A stretch of DNA of 64,000 bases from Flavobacterium crocinum (GTDB lineage Bacteria; Bacteroidota; Bacteroidia; Flavobacteriales; Flavobacteriaceae). A model generated the notes under the pieces. It saw only the letters and a list, made by a program, of their open reading frames with translations, did no database searches and was not told where the DNA came from. This document shows positions 63,776-64,000 of the stretch, one piece after another. The stretch spans positions 3,906,001 to 3,970,000 of the forward strand of contig NZ_CP029255.1 in the NCBI RefSeq assembly GCF_003122385.1. Direction: 5' to 3'. Made by a program: the position numbers and the translations under genes. Within the stretch, counting starts at the first letter, position 1; each line of letters opens with the position of its first letter.

Positions 63776-64000
63776 TTAACTTAGATTCAATTCTCTTTTT
63801 CCGTCAGAAAGTAATTTGATATTTATTGTAGAATGTTCTTCTGGAATTAAACTCGCAATTTTTTCTGACCATTCGATAAAACACCAGTTCCCAGAGTATA
63901 AGTAATCGTCAACTCCCATATCCAGAGCTTCGGTTTCTTTATTTAATCGGTAAAAATCAAAATGATACACAATTTGATTGTTGCTGGCAGAATACTCGTT
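63776..64000 (-). CDS. tsaE: TsaE, t6A synthesis ATPase, partial (C-terminal part)
   Basis: Only the 3' part is in the window; the frame is open to base 64000 and continues past it. The text NEYSASNNQIVYHFDFYRL, EALDMGVDDYLYSGNWCFIEWSEK matches the C-terminal half of TsaE (YjeE), an ATPase that drives the TsaBD complex for threonylcarbamoyl transfer to A37. An apparent GTG at 63970 is internal, because the conserved sequence continues upstream of it. The Walker A part lies beyond the edge. Confidence 0.9.
   Translation of the reverse strand, partial: NEYSASNNQIVYHFDFYRLNKETEALDMGVDDYLYSGNWCFIEWSEKIASLIPEEHSTINIKLLSDGKRELNLS

Overview
The window looks like a chromosomal segment of a Flavobacterium-type member of the Bacteroidetes. 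The evidence is a low-GC, A/T-biased backbone, a T9SS type A sorting domain, Bacteroidetes -7 boxes (TAnnTTTG) in front of many genes, almost no Shine-Dalgarno sequences, the small CAL67264-type membrane protein, and flavobacterial intergenic palindromes.

Region 1 (1-8013) is accessory DNA on the 3' side of a tRNA-Arg(ACG) gene. It holds a truncated Ku gene, an orphan receiver-domain protein, a DUF6965-like protein, a Crp/Fnr regulator with an AhpD/CMD-type protein, and two tandem DUF1254 lipoproteins. Several of these genes are clearly richer in G+C than the rest. Two decayed ~300 bp direct repeats carry copies of the tRNA terminator hairpin and of the tRNA 3' end, as expected for relict integration junctions.

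Region 2 (8130-16457) starts with apt. A four-gene leftward signalling cluster follows (143-aa conserved protein, 7-TM protein, HisKA_3 kinase, LuxR response regulator). It diverges from a rightward cluster of two large unrecognised beta-rich proteins and a phage-endolysin-like N-acetylmuramidase. This is the best candidate here for an undescribed system.

Region 3 (16458-36152) contains pheT; an aldehyde detoxification group (aldehyde dehydrogenase, zinc alcohol dehydrogenase, DUF779 protein, AraC regulator); a bestrophin channel; a complete RND efflux operon (adaptor, pump, TolC-like channel); a thioredoxin-like membrane-anchored protein; a trio of sensory proteins (membrane sensor with a degenerate HisKA helix pair, small helical protein, Aer-like PAS protein); and recG.

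Region 4 (36399-64000) is mostly housekeeping and cell-envelope genes: a SUKH-like protein, DUF1697, a DPH6-like ATPase, M1 aminopeptidase, patatin, TSUP transporter, a T9SS-secreted delta-60 repeat protein, a UvrD/PcrA helicase, tsaC, an OmpA lipoprotein, GT2, holA, ettA, mutS2 without an Smr domain, ung, alanine dehydrogenase and the 3' part of tsaE, which runs off the right edge. Intergenic spaces carry several families of palindromic repeats. All family names come from recognising motifs by eye; no database search was run.
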